Of a DNA stretch of 64,000 nucleotides, positions 52,390-60,792 are shown piece by piece. Location of the stretch: contig NZ_LQMT02000008.1 of the NCBI RefSeq assembly GCF_001620365.2, forward strand, positions 124,001-188,000. The letters are read 5' to 3'. The notes under the pieces were generated by a model that had not been told where the DNA came from, searched no databases, and worked only from the letters and a program-made list of their open reading frames with translations. Both the position numbers and the translations under genes were made by a program. Source of the stretch: Amycolatopsis keratiniphila subsp. keratiniphila (GTDB lineage Bacteria > Actinomycetota > Actinomycetes > Mycobacteriales > Pseudonocardiaceae). Position 1 is the first letter of the stretch; every line of letters starts with the position of its first letter.

Positions 52390-53121
52390 ATGCCTGACGA
52401 CGACTGGACTCCCCCGCCGGTACTGCTGGCCGTGGACCTGGTGATCTTCACCCTGCGGGAGGCGGTGCTTCACGTGCTGCTCGTCGAACGGGGCATCGAG
52501 CCTTTCCAGGACGCATGGGCGCTACCGGGCGGATTCTTGGCCAGTGACCGGGAGGACGTACTCGCCGCGGCCCGTCGCGAGCTACGGGAGGAGGCAAATC
52601 TTGATGCGTCGCAACTACATTTGGAGCAGCTGGGTGCCTATGGAACACCAGACCGAGATCCCCGCGGCCGCGTGATCTCGGTGGCCTACTTGGCCATCGC
52701 TCCCGGTCTACCGGAACCACTGGCAGGCACTGACGCCGCGCGTGCGGCGTGGACGCCGGTGCCGGACATCCTACGCGGGCGGGTTCGGCTGGCGTTCGAC
52801 CACGACGAGATCCTCGATGACGGCCTGGAGCGAGCGCGAACGAAACTCGAACACTCGGCGCTGGCAACGGCTTTCTGCCAAGAGACCTTCACCATCAACG
52901 AACTACAGCAGGTCTACGAGGCCGTGTGGGGCTGCCCGCTCGATCTGCGGAACTTCTACCGGAAGGTCCAGGCCGTCGCCGGTTTCATCGTGCCCGCCGG
53001 CGACCAACGCCGCACCGGCAAAGGCCGCCCCGCCCGGCTGTTCAAGGCCGGTGATTGCACGACACTTCACCCGCCACTGGTACGACCCGCCACGACGACA
53101 ACACGAGAGGGGAACCCATGA
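52390..53121 (+). CDS. NrtR-like transcriptional regulator (Nudix domain plus winged HTH)
   Basis: ATG at 52390 gives 243 residues. Residues about 12-145 form a Nudix domain (LPGGFLASDREDVLAAARREL then REEANL). The Nudix box is degenerate: one residue is inserted between Gly and Glu and the final Gly is Asn, though the REL-x-EE core persists. Residues about 160-225 match the NrtR-type winged helix (FTINELQQVYEAVWGCPLDLRNFYRKV, GKGRPARLF). NrtR proteins sense ADP-ribose through the Nudix fold and repress NAD genes. Here the partner genes are a nucleosidase and a membrane protein, not NAD synthesis. The stop overlaps the next start by 4 nt (ATGA). Confidence 0.88.
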   Translation: MPDDDWTPPPVLLAVDLVIFTLREAVLHVLLVERGIEPFQDAWALPGGFLASDREDVLAAARRELREEANLDASQLHLEQLGAYGTPDRDPRGRVISVAYLAIAPGLPEPLAGTDAARAAWTPVPDILRGRVRLAFDHDEILDDGLERARTKLEHSALATAFCQETFTINELQQVYEAVWGCPLDLRNFYRKVQAVAGFIVPAGDQRRTGKGRPARLFKAGDCTTLHPPLVRPATTTTREGNP

Positions 53122-54254
53122 CCGACGACCTCGTGGTGATGCTGACCGCCTTGAATCCCGAATACGAGGCGGTCCGGAACCGGCTCGAGAACCTGCGACC
53201 GCACCGGCACGATCGCGGTACCCGTTTCGAGGTCGGCACCGTTCGCGGTACATCCTGTCGCGTCGCACTCGCTCTCACCGGCAAGGGCAACCACTCGGCC
53301 GCAGTACTGGCCGAACGCGCCATCTCACACTTCTCCCCGGACGCCCTTATGTTCGTCGGTGTCGCCGGTGCTCTGTGGGGCACCCCGCTCGGTGACGTCG
53401 TCTTCGCGACTCACGTCTACGCCTACCACGGCGGCACGAGCGAGGACGATGGTCTCAAAGCCCGCCCCAGGACGTGGGAAACCTCGCACGAGGTGGCCCA
53501 GATCGCGCAGCATGTCGCACGCATCCGTGACTGGACGCGAGACGTCCCCGACGGCACGAACGCTCATTTCGGCCTCATCGCCGCCGGTGAGATCGTGCAG
53601 AACTCGACCATTTCCGCCGAGGCGCGATGGATTCGCGACCACTTCAACGACGCGCTCGCGATCGAGATGGAAGCCGCGGGCGTCGCGCAGGCCGGCCACC
53701 TCAACGGCGCCCACGTCGCAATCGTGCGCGGCATCAGCGACCAGGCCGACGGAACGAAGAACTCCGCCGCAGACCGGAACTGGCAACCACGGGCCGCCGC
53801 GAACGCCGCGGCGTTCGCGACCCACCTCGCCACCGAGCTACTCAAAGAAGGGGAACACGTCACCATGCGGAACTCGAACGCTTCGGGCGGGCCGCGCACT
53901 GTCCACATCAGTGGGACCGGGACGGTCGGGATGCAGGCCGGGACCATCACCGGCAGCACCGTCGTGCAGAACGTCTCCTCCCGTTCCGAGGGCGCCCCGG
54001 ATTTCGCGACCGAGTTGTCGCGCCTGCGCCGCGACCTCGAACGAGAGCACTCGCGCGGACAGCTCGACGACGACACCTACGAAGATGTTCGTTGCCAGCT
54101 CGACATAGCTGACAAGGCGATCGCGTCCGACACGCCGGAGGGCAGGAAGACCTTTGTGTTGGCACTCAAGCGGCTCGGCGGGCTGATCTCGGAGCTCGCC
54201 GGTCCCGCGGCGAAAATCGCCGCGCTCGTGGCGGTGGCGAAGGGGCTCTTGTGA
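53118..54254 (+). CDS. MTAN/PNP-superfamily nucleosidase with C-terminal helical region, probable conflict-system effector
   Basis: ATG at 53118 gives 378 residues. Residues 1-245 are a nucleoside phosphorylase/MTAN fold: LTALNPEYEAV, TGKGNHSAAVLAERAI, FVGVAGALWGTPLGDVVF, the ribose-binding Glu in EMEAAGVA (183-190) and the catalytic Asp in RGISDQAD (D208). Then a short Gly/Gln-rich segment (about 262-286) with T-V-G-M-Q-A, and a charged helical C-terminus (295-378). Stand-alone MTAN enzymes are about 230 residues; this extension is typical of effectors in STAND, CBASS and related systems, where PNP-fold domains can cleave nucleotides such as ATP. Second gene of a three-gene operon; overlaps the next by 4 nt (GTGA). 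Confidence 0.85.
   Translation: MTDDLVVMLTALNPEYEAVRNRLENLRPHRHDRGTRFEVGTVRGTSCRVALALTGKGNHSAAVLAERAISHFSPDALMFVGVAGALWGTPLGDVVFATHVYAYHGGTSEDDGLKARPRTWETSHEVAQIAQHVARIRDWTRDVPDGTNAHFGLIAAGEIVQNSTISAEARWIRDHFNDALAIEMEAAGVAQAGHLNGAHVAIVRGISDQADGTKNSAADRNWQPRAAANAAAFATHLATELLKEGEHVTMRNSNASGGPRTVHISGTGTVGMQAGTITGSTVVQNVSSRSEGAPDFATELSRLRRDLEREHSRGQLDDDTYEDVRCQLDIADKAIASDTPEGRKTFVLALKRLGGLISELAGPAAKIAALVAVAKGLL
53921..53940 (+). repeat. 20-bp repeat, copy 1 (in the nucleosidase gene)
   Basis: The same 20-bp sequence (starting GACGGTCGGG) occurs at 54295-54314 in the next gene, in the same reading phase, and encodes T-V-G-M-Q-A in both. Confidence 0.85.
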
Positions 54255-56251
54255 TCCCGCCGACTCAATCCACGTTCACAGCTGAAGCCGGCTCGACGGT
54301 CGGGATGCAGGCCGACGAAATCCACAACTCGACGGTCTATCAAGTCCTACCCGACGCTCCACCCGAGGAAAAGTACAAGGTCGGCATCGCGTATCTGCGG
54401 GACGGCGTCCCGTCCCGTGCTCGCGAACTTATCGACGAAGCACGCGCCCACGGATACGACAACGCCGAAGTCAGGTTCCACTGGGTACTCGCGATGCTCA
54501 GCAAACGCTCCTATCGCGATCTCACCCCGGACGAACGGCAGCGCCTGGCATCCGAAGTGCACTGGTGCGACGACCTCTCAGGCAGCAAGTGGGCGCGCTC
54601 GCTCTCGGCAATATACGATCTGCTCGACTACCTCATCGGCACCGACAAAGATCCCGAGCACGCGCTCACGCAGCTGGCCGACTTGCCGTCACCGCAACGC
54701 GGGCAGGTCATCCACCACCTGGACCTGGTACTCACCGGCGGCCTGAAAGACCGGTTCTGGGCGGACATCCGTCGGCACGCGAAAGAAACACGCACAAGCC
54801 ACGACCGGCAGAACCGTGTCTGGGCCTACTTCGAGCCGTCCCCGATCCGCCCGAGAACCCGACAGCCGACACCCGCCACGAGCACGACACGCGATCGCGT
54901 CCGAACCGGATTCGCCACAATAGCGGCAGCCCTCGGAGCCGGCTACCTGGCCAAAGCGGTCATCCTGACCGCACAGCCGCTGCCGATAGTGGCGTATCTG
55001 GCCGCGCTCGCCCTAGCGTGCTTCGCGATCCGGAGTGGACTCCAGTGGCACTACCTCAGCGGACGCCTCGCCGAGCACGAACGGCGATACGCGGGCCGGA
55101 ACGGAACCACAGAAACCTCGGACCAGGGCTTTGCCGCCGGCGTGACCCGGCAATTCGAGTACTACTTCAATCGGTACCCGCCCAAGGGCATGGATCGGAC
55201 GCACTGGACGAAGACAACCGCCGGTATTCGATCGTGGCTGCGCAACGAAATCGTCGATCTCTACCGCGAAAGCAGGGTCCCCGCCGGCCGGGTCAAGTGG
55301 CTCGTCCGCTTCCTCGCGCGAGATGTGCGCGACAAGTGGCACAAGGGTGAACTGTTCGAGTACCGCGAAAGGTACCAGGTCACCCTCTCCGTGAAGGTCA
55401 TCTGCACACTGTCCACAATGGCCTTTCTCGGCCTCGTCTCCTACACCGTCTCAGCAGCGCTCGAAACCGAACTCCTGGCCACCGTGGCCGCGACTCTCGC
55501 CATGCTCTTCGGAACGGCCTACGCACTCCACGGCTGGTCGGACATCATCGGCGAACGCCGACGAGGTGCGGAAGACCTGCTCGAACGCGAGAGGGTACAC
55601 AAAGCACGCGAGGACGAGTACCAGCGCTGGAAAGACAAGCTGGACGCGGTCCGGCCATCGGAAACCGAAATGGAGACCTGGCTGACTGCCGACAAGACGA
55701 TCGTCGTCGAACGGGCACTGCACCACTACCGCCTCGCTTGGCGCGACGTACTCACTCACGCAGTCCTTCAGACACCGGTTAAGAACAGCAAACACGCGCG
55801 AGTCCGCGGTGGCCCACGACGATACGCGAAGTACGACATCCGCCTTTTCCTCATCACCCTCGACGGCGTGCGCGAGTTGGGCACCTCGATCGACTTCGAA
55901 CACATGGCCCTCACCGACATCGAACGCAACAACTTCCGCTTCGACGCCGTCTCCTCGGTCTACGTCGCGACGCCGACCGACCTCAGCTGCGACCTCGAAC
56001 TCACCCTCATGAACGGCGAACCCCGCGGCATCCACATCACCGACCCCACCAGCGACCAGACCACCCCCGATGAAAGCCCGGACGTGGTCGCACAGATGAA
56101 CCTCGACGTCACCGGGTTCACCCACACCCTGCACATCCTGGAAGGCATCGCCGCCGAAGGAAAACGATGGATCGAACGCGACCCATACCTCACCAAGCCT
56201 CTCGAAGGGCTCGCGGACGAGCTCAATCGCCCCGAACCCGTCGAGCGCTAA
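54251..56251 (+). CDS. TPR-like membrane protein, third gene of NrtR-nucleosidase operon
   Basis: GTG at 54251 gives 666 residues. The N-terminal 30 residues repeat the nucleosidase's motif (TVGMQADEIHNSTVYQ at 16-31). Residues about 38-180 are helical and TPR-like (KYKVGIAYLRDGVPSRARELIDEARAHG). Membrane helices are at about 218-238, 243-263, 388-408 and 413-435, with a long soluble loop between the pairs and a soluble C-terminal domain of about 230 residues. No enzyme motif is recognised. The shared motif suggests it recruits or is recruited by the nucleosidase at the membrane. Codon use is a little less GC-extreme than in neighbours. Confidence 0.8.
   Translation: MIPPTQSTFTAEAGSTVGMQADEIHNSTVYQVLPDAPPEEKYKVGIAYLRDGVPSRARELIDEARAHGYDNAEVRFHWVLAMLSKRSYRDLTPDERQRLASEVHWCDDLSGSKWARSLSAIYDLLDYLIGTDKDPEHALTQLADLPSPQRGQVIHHLDLVLTGGLKDRFWADIRRHAKETRTSHDRQNRVWAYFEPSPIRPRTRQPTPATSTTRDRVRTGFATIAAALGAGYLAKAVILTAQPLPIVAYLAALALACFAIRSGLQWHYLSGRLAEHERRYAGRNGTTETSDQGFAAGVTRQFEYYFNRYPPKGMDRTHWTKTTAGIRSWLRNEIVDLYRESRVPAGRVKWLVRFLARDVRDKWHKGELFEYRERYQVTLSVKVICTLSTMAFLGLVSYTVSAALETELLATVAATLAMLFGTAYALHGWSDIIGERRRGAEDLLERERVHKAREDEYQRWKDKLDAVRPSETEMETWLTADKTIVVERALHHYRLAWRDVLTHAVLQTPVKNSKHARVRGGPRRYAKYDIRLFLITLDGVRELGTSIDFEHMALTDIERNNFRFDAVSSVYVATPTDLSCDLELTLMNGEPRGIHITDPTSDQTTPDESPDVVAQMNLDVTGFTHTLHILEGIAAEGKRWIERDPYLTKPLEGLADELNRPEPVER
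54295..54314 (+). repeat. 20-bp repeat, copy 2 (in the membrane protein gene)
   Basis: Identical to 53921-53940. The flanking DNA differs, so the identity is limited to the shared motif core. Confidence 0.85.
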
Positions 56252-56378
56252 TGGCCGAAAGCCACGGCGGGTCAGAAGACCCGGGTGGTGACCGAGATCC
56301 AGGCCGAGATCGCCCAGTTCTGCCGCAGCGGGTCGTCCGGCATTTCACCCGATTGCCCTGCTCCGCACCCGGCGGGGT

Positions 56379-56933
56379 TCAGAGCGCCGAACCGACATGC
56401 GAAACACCGTGATCGTCGCATCGGCCCTGGACCTCGCCGAGGAGGACCCGTAGCAGTGAGGAGAGCTGGGCGCGCTGCTCCTCGCTCAGCCCGGAGATCA
56501 GGTCGAGTTCCCGCTCCAGCACCCGATCGACCGTCTGCTCCACCAAGGCGTGCCCGGCCGGGGTCAGTGTCACGTGCACGCTGCGGCCGTGTGGTTCGGT
56601 GTGCCGCTCGACCAGCCCCTCGCGTTCCGCGCGGGCCACCCGCTGCGAGATCGCCCCCGCAGTGACCAGGGTCAGCCTCGCCAGCTCCCTGGTCGTCAGC
56701 GAGTAGGGCGGTGAGCTGCGCCGAAGCACGCTGAGCAGGTCCAGCGTGGCCGAATCGACGTCGGAGTCCAGCAGGACGCGGCGCCGGTCCTCACCGAACA
56801 GCTTCGCCAGCTGCCACACCCGGGTCACGATGCCGATCGACTCGGTCGACGTGCCGGGCCGTTCGCGCTGCCATGCCGCCTCGATCTCGTCCGCGGCGTC
56901 CGGCGTGGGGTCCATTTCGGACGCTGCACTCAT
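56379..56933 (-). CDS. MarR family transcriptional regulator
   Basis: ATG at 56933 (GGAGGTCTGGG upstream) gives 184 residues. MarR winged HTH: LDLLSVLRRSSPPYSLTTRELARLTLVTAGAISQRVARAEREGLVERHTEPHGRSVHVTLTPAG. It is divergent from the SDR oxidoreductase gene across 92 bp with a TTTAG-CC-CTAAA dyad. It probably represses the SDR gene. 127 bp separate its stop from the membrane protein gene. Confidence 0.92.
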   Translation of the reverse strand: MSAASEMDPTPDAADEIEAAWQRERPGTSTESIGIVTRVWQLAKLFGEDRRRVLLDSDVDSATLDLLSVLRRSSPPYSLTTRELARLTLVTAGAISQRVARAEREGLVERHTEPHGRSVHVTLTPAGHALVEQTVDRVLERELDLISGLSEEQRAQLSSLLRVLLGEVQGRCDDHGVSHVGSAL

Positions 56934-56980
56934 CCCAGACCTCCACCGCGGTTGTCGGCTGCACGACGGACAGCCTATCA

Positions 56981-56992
56981 TTTAGCCCTAAA
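56981..56992. promoter_or_regulatory. MarR operator between MarR and SDR genes
   Basis: TTTAG-CC-CTAAA, 12 bp, in the 92-bp gap, 34 nt before the SDR start. Confidence 0.5.
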
Positions 56993-57025
56993 CGTGAGTG
57001 GCCCGGCGAACACGAAGGAGGCTAG

Positions 57026-57751
57026 ATGACCCGGACGATCCTGGTCACCGGCGGAGGTACCGGCATCGGCAGGGCCGTGGCGGCGAGATTCGCGGCGTCC
57101 GACGCCGTCGTGTACATCACCGGCCGTCGCAAGGACGTACTGGTCTCGGCGGCGGCCGACCTCGGCCCGTCGGCCCGGCCGCTCGTCTGCGACAGCACCG
57201 ATCCCGAACAGGTGACCGCCGCGCTGGACGCGCTGGACGGGCCGATCGACGTACTGGTCAACAACGCGGGCGGCAACACCGACTTCGACCTCCCCGAGCA
57301 GGACGGGCTCGCCGGGGTCCTCGCGCACTGGCGGGCCAACCTGGACGCCAATCTGATCAGCGCGGTGCTGACCACCACCGCTGTCCAGGACAAGCTGGTC
57401 GAAGGCGGATCGGTGATCCACATCGGGTCCATCGCTGCGGACCAGGGCGCCGGATCGTACGGCGCGGCCAAGGCAGGACTCGCGTCGTGGAACGTCGACC
57501 TTGCCAAGCAGCTCGGGGCCCGCAAGATCACCGCGAACGTGGTTTCGCCGGGCTACATCCGCGAGACCGAGTTCTTCCGGGACAAGCTCCCCGCCGAGCG
57601 GGCCGAGCAGTTGGTCGACGCGACCAGCACCGGCCGCGCCGGGATTCCCGCCGACATCGCCGAAACGGTGTACTTCCTCGCTTCCGCCGGCGCCCGGCAC
57701 ATCACCGGGCAGACTTTCGGTGTCAACGGCGGCGCCCACCCGACCAGATAA
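57026..57751 (+). CDS. SDR family oxidoreductase
   Basis: 241 residues with GAAGGAGG upstream of ATG at 57026. Rossmann motif LVTGGGTGIGRAVAARF, NNAGG, and catalytic Ser-Tyr-Lys: HIGSIAADQGAGSYGAAKAGL. C-terminal GQTFGVNGGAH is typical of classical SDRs using NAD(P)H. Substrate unknown. Divergent MarR gene likely controls it. Confidence 0.93.
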   Translation: MTRTILVTGGGTGIGRAVAARFAASDAVVYITGRRKDVLVSAAADLGPSARPLVCDSTDPEQVTAALDALDGPIDVLVNNAGGNTDFDLPEQDGLAGVLAHWRANLDANLISAVLTTTAVQDKLVEGGSVIHIGSIAADQGAGSYGAAKAGLASWNVDLAKQLGARKITANVVSPGYIRETEFFRDKLPAERAEQLVDATSTGRAGIPADIAETVYFLASAGARHITGQTFGVNGGAHPTR

Positions 57752-57773
57752 GGACGGCGCAGGCGGGACCCCT

Positions 57774-58430
57774 TCAGTCCCCCACCCGGCCGGTGTCGTA
57801 CGCCCACATCGCGATCTCGACCCGGTTCCGGGCGCCGATTTTGGTCAGCAGGCTGGCGACGTGGGTCTTGGCGGTCGTCAGGCCGATGAAGAGCTCGGCG
57901 GCGATTTCGGCGTTCGTGCGGCCGCGGGCGACCAGCGTCAGCACCTCCTCCTCGCGGTCGGTGAGCGGCTCGATCGGTTGGATCCGCCGGCTCGAGGGTT
58001 CCCTGGCGGCGAGCGTCGCCAGCAGCCGCCGGGTGATGTTCGGCGCGATCAGGGCATCGCCGACGGCGGCGGCATGGACGGCCTGGACGAGCAGGTCCGT
58101 CCCGGCGTCCTTGAGCAGAAAGCCCCGGGCGCCGGCCCGGAGCGCGCCGTGGACGTACTCGTCGAGGTCGAAAGTCGTGATCACGACGACCGCGATCGGG
58201 TCCGGGACGCCCCGCCCGGCGAGGAGCTTGGTCACCTCGATGCCGTCGAGGCCGGGCATCTGGATGTCGACCAGGCACACGTCGGGACGGAGCCGATGCG
58301 CCAGCTCGACGGCGGCGTGGCCGTCGGCGGCCTGGCCGACGACCTCGATCCCGGGCTGCGCGGCGAGGATCATCGACAGGCCGGTGCGCACCAGATCCTG
58401 GTCGTCTGCCACCAGCACGCGCACCGTCAT
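57774..58430 (-). CDS. Response regulator, NarL/LuxR type
   Basis: 218 residues. Receiver domain (1-118) with DD at 9-10, phospho-acceptor D55 in VCLVDIQMPGLDGIEV and Lys in GFLLKDAG; C-terminal LuxR HTH LTDREEEVLTLVARGRTNAEIAAELFIGLTTAKTHVASLLTKIG. It overlaps the upstream histidine kinase gene by 4 nt, forming a two-component pair. Regulated genes are unknown; the DUF6326-like gene divergent from the kinase is a candidate target. Confidence 0.95.
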   Translation of the reverse strand: MTVRVLVADDQDLVRTGLSMILAAQPGIEVVGQAADGHAAVELAHRLRPDVCLVDIQMPGLDGIEVTKLLAGRGVPDPIAVVVITTFDLDEYVHGALRAGARGFLLKDAGTDLLVQAVHAAAVGDALIAPNITRRLLATLAAREPSSRRIQPIEPLTDREEEVLTLVARGRTNAEIAAELFIGLTTAKTHVASLLTKIGARNRVEIAMWAYDTGRVGD

Positions 58431-59563
58431 CGGCGTACCCTAGTCGGCAGTTCGGCGTCGACCGTCCACCCGCCCTCGGGCGCCGGTCCGGCGCGCAGCG
58501 TGCCGCCGAGCAGATGCACCCGCTCGGTCATCCCCAGCAGCCCGAACCCGTGGTTCACCGACCGTGCCGGATCTATCCGTCCGTCGTCGGTCACGCGTAG
58601 TCGCAACGTTCCCGCGCCCTCGACGACCCGGATCTGCACCCGCGAGGCGTCGCGGGCGTGCCGCAGGGCGTTGGTCAGCGCCTCTTGCGCCAGCCGGTAG
58701 ACCGCCGCGTCGATCTGGGGCGGAAGTTCGTCCAGGCCTTCCGGCAACTCCACGTCGATGACCGGGACCGGGGTGCGTCTGGCGAGGGACACCAGGTCGG
58801 CGACGCCGGGCTGCGGGCCGTACCCTGCCGGCGCTCCGTCACGCAGCACGCGGACCATCGCCCGCATCTCCGCGAGCGTCCGCGACGCTTCCCCTTCGAT
58901 CGTCGCCAGCACTTCGAGTGCCGCCTCAGGTCGCAGCCCGGCCATCGCCCGGCCCGCCTGCGCCTGCACGGCGATCGCCGAGACGTGGTGGGCGACGATG
59001 TCGTGCAACTCGCGCGCGAGACCGACCCGCTCCTGGCCGCGGATCTGGTCCAGCTCCCGGCGCCGGCTTTCGGCGCGGTAGCGGAACGCCGCTCCCCCCG
59101 CCGCTGCCGCCGCGAGGATGGCGAACCCGCCGAAGACCTCGGTCGGCCCGACGTGGTCGGGGACCATGCCGATTCCCGCGGCGACCGCCACCACCGCCAG
59201 CCCGATCACGATCTCGCGCCCCGAGCCCCAGCGGACCAGCGCGTAGACGAGCAACAGGACGTAGATCATCGTGTCGAGACCCACGCTCGGGCCCAGCAGG
59301 CTCGCCAGTCCCAACGCCATCGCGGCGCCGAAGGCCACCACGACACAGGCCAACGGGTGGGTACGCCGCAACAGCAGCACCGGCGCGAGTCCGACCGCCA
59401 CGATCGTCGCGAACGGCCGCCAGGTGACGTCGTCCCGGAGGGCTCCCTCGAGCAGCGCCGCCACCATCAACGCCCCGACCAGCACCCAGTCGCGCGGCAT
59501 CCGTCCGGGAGCGTCCGTGGCGCGCGGCTCGGCCCACAGCGAGCGCAGAACGTTGGTGGTCAC
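58427..59563 (-). CDS. Sensor histidine kinase (HisKA_3, NarL-partner type)
   Basis: 378 residues. The N-terminal half has several membrane helices (about 30-150). The phospho-acceptor His is in GLARELHDIVAHHVSAIAVQA and the GHKL N box in LAQEALTNALRHARDA, with DDGRIDPARSVNHGFGLLGMTER as G boxes. Typical short HisKA_3 kinase sensing membrane or small-molecule signals. Pairs with the response regulator that overlaps its 3' end. Confidence 0.95.
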   Translation of the reverse strand: MTTNVLRSLWAEPRATDAPGRMPRDWVLVGALMVAALLEGALRDDVTWRPFATIVAVGLAPVLLLRRTHPLACVVVAFGAAMALGLASLLGPSVGLDTMIYVLLLVYALVRWGSGREIVIGLAVVAVAAGIGMVPDHVGPTEVFGGFAILAAAAAGGAAFRYRAESRRRELDQIRGQERVGLARELHDIVAHHVSAIAVQAQAGRAMAGLRPEAALEVLATIEGEASRTLAEMRAMVRVLRDGAPAGYGPQPGVADLVSLARRTPVPVIDVELPEGLDELPPQIDAAVYRLAQEALTNALRHARDASRVQIRVVEGAGTLRLRVTDDGRIDPARSVNHGFGLLGMTERVHLLGGTLRAGPAPEGGWTVDAELPTRVRR

Positions 59564-59725
59564 GCACCCAGCCTAGGGACCGCCTAGGCGCCAGGGACCG
59601 ACCGAAAGAACGAGACGCCGCTCATCCCCACGGCCGGGACGGGTCCGGCCTCGACGACGATGTGCGCGCCGCCGGGCTCGGCGATCGTTGGCCCACCGAT
59701 CCTCACCACGACAACGGAGCCCACG

Positions 59726-60226
59726 ATGAGAACACGTCAACCCACCACCACTTTGGAAGACCCGCGGATCCCGGTGAAGGCCAAGCTCACCGCGGCGTGG
59801 ACAGGCGTCATGTTCCTGTACGCCTACGTGGACATTCTCGCCTTCTTCAAACCCGGCGTCGTCACGGACATCCTGGCGGGCGTCGTCTTCGAGTTCGACA
59901 TCAGCCAGCCGTTGTATGTCCTCTTCCTCACGCTCATGGCGATCCCGATCTTCATGATCGTGCTGTCGATGACGCTGCCAGCCAGGGCGAACCGCGTCAC
60001 GAACCTCATCGTGGCCTCGGTACAGATCCCCTACGCGGCATTCAACGTGGTGGGCGGGTCCTGGACGTACTTCTACGGCCTTGGCGTCGCCCTGGAGGTG
60101 ATCCTTCTCGTCTGCATCCTGCGGTACGCCTGGACCTGGCCGCGCACCACGCCATCGGCGACGGAAAGCGCGCTGCGGTCGCATCTGACGGACGAAACCA
60201 AGTCACACAGCGCCGCGACCAGATAA
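59726..60226 (+). CDS. DUF6326-like four-helix membrane protein
   Basis: ATG at 59726 gives 166 residues (a longer frame from 59660 lacks a better ribosome site). Four membrane helices (about 23-45, 60-85, 95-115, 122-145). TAAWTGVMFLYAYVDILAFFKPG and SQPLYVLFLTLMAIPIFMIVLS are typical of this family of small membrane proteins with no known function. Divergent from the histidine kinase gene, 162 bp away. Confidence 0.8.
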   Translation: MRTRQPTTTLEDPRIPVKAKLTAAWTGVMFLYAYVDILAFFKPGVVTDILAGVVFEFDISQPLYVLFLTLMAIPIFMIVLSMTLPARANRVTNLIVASVQIPYAAFNVVGGSWTYFYGLGVALEVILLVCILRYAWTWPRTTPSATESALRSHLTDETKSHSAATR

Positions 60227-60363
60227 AGCTCATCGAGAAACACATGACCGCTGTCCAGCACACCAGCCAGTACCGATCAACCAGACACATCCCTGCCGGG
60301 CAACGACAGCCCGACGGCCGACCCAACGCGGTAGCGAGGCGCCGGTGCCTCATCCACCCGGAA

Positions 60364-60753
60364 TCACGAGGGTGGGACATGGAAGGTTCGCGGACTGGAC
60401 CTTCCGATGACGTCGAAATTCTGCGCCCACCCGGCGCGATGCAGATCATTCAGATCGGATGCCTGCCGCCACGGGCGCCAGCCGGTCGATTCCCAGTTGT
60501 AGTAGTCGTAGATGCTCACCTGATAGGTGATGTCGTAACCGCCGTCGCTGGTCGGCGTGACGACACCGCTGATCTGGAAGTCGAACCAGCCGAGCGCGGC
60601 AAGCCAGTCCGGGTTGGATTTGTAGTCCGCTCGATAATTGTTCGAGTAGCCGGTTTCGAAGGCGAAGGACTCGCGATGACCGGACGGGAAGCCACTCCAC
60701 ACCTTCATGGCCGCATCGAGGGCCACCCGCTCGACTTCGCTGTTCTGTCGCAA
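60364..60753 (-). CDS. Hypothetical protein, possibly a C-terminal fragment
   Basis: 129 residues from TTG at 60753, in a frame closed upstream by TGA near 60795. Aromatic- and Tyr/Trp-rich (FETGYSNNYRADYKSNPDWLAALGWFDFQ, VSIYDYYNWESTGWRPWRQ), no signal peptide. The beta-rich sequence looks like the C-terminal domain of a larger secreted protein. Weak start and graveyard surroundings suggest 5' truncation. No family assigned. Confidence 0.45.
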   Translation of the reverse strand: MRQNSEVERVALDAAMKVWSGFPSGHRESFAFETGYSNNYRADYKSNPDWLAALGWFDFQISGVVTPTSDGGYDITYQVSIYDYYNWESTGWRPWRQASDLNDLHRAGWAQNFDVIGRSSPRTFHVPPS

Positions 60754-60792
60754 ACCCCGCTCACCAAGCGCAGGGCAGATCCTCGCCGCGGA

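Noticed and set aside
49660..56251. tRNA-Leu as attachment site of an integrated element
   Set aside because: No integrase or direct repeat of the tRNA 3' end is seen, and the accessory block lies on the tRNA's 5' side, whereas elements usually insert at the 3' end.
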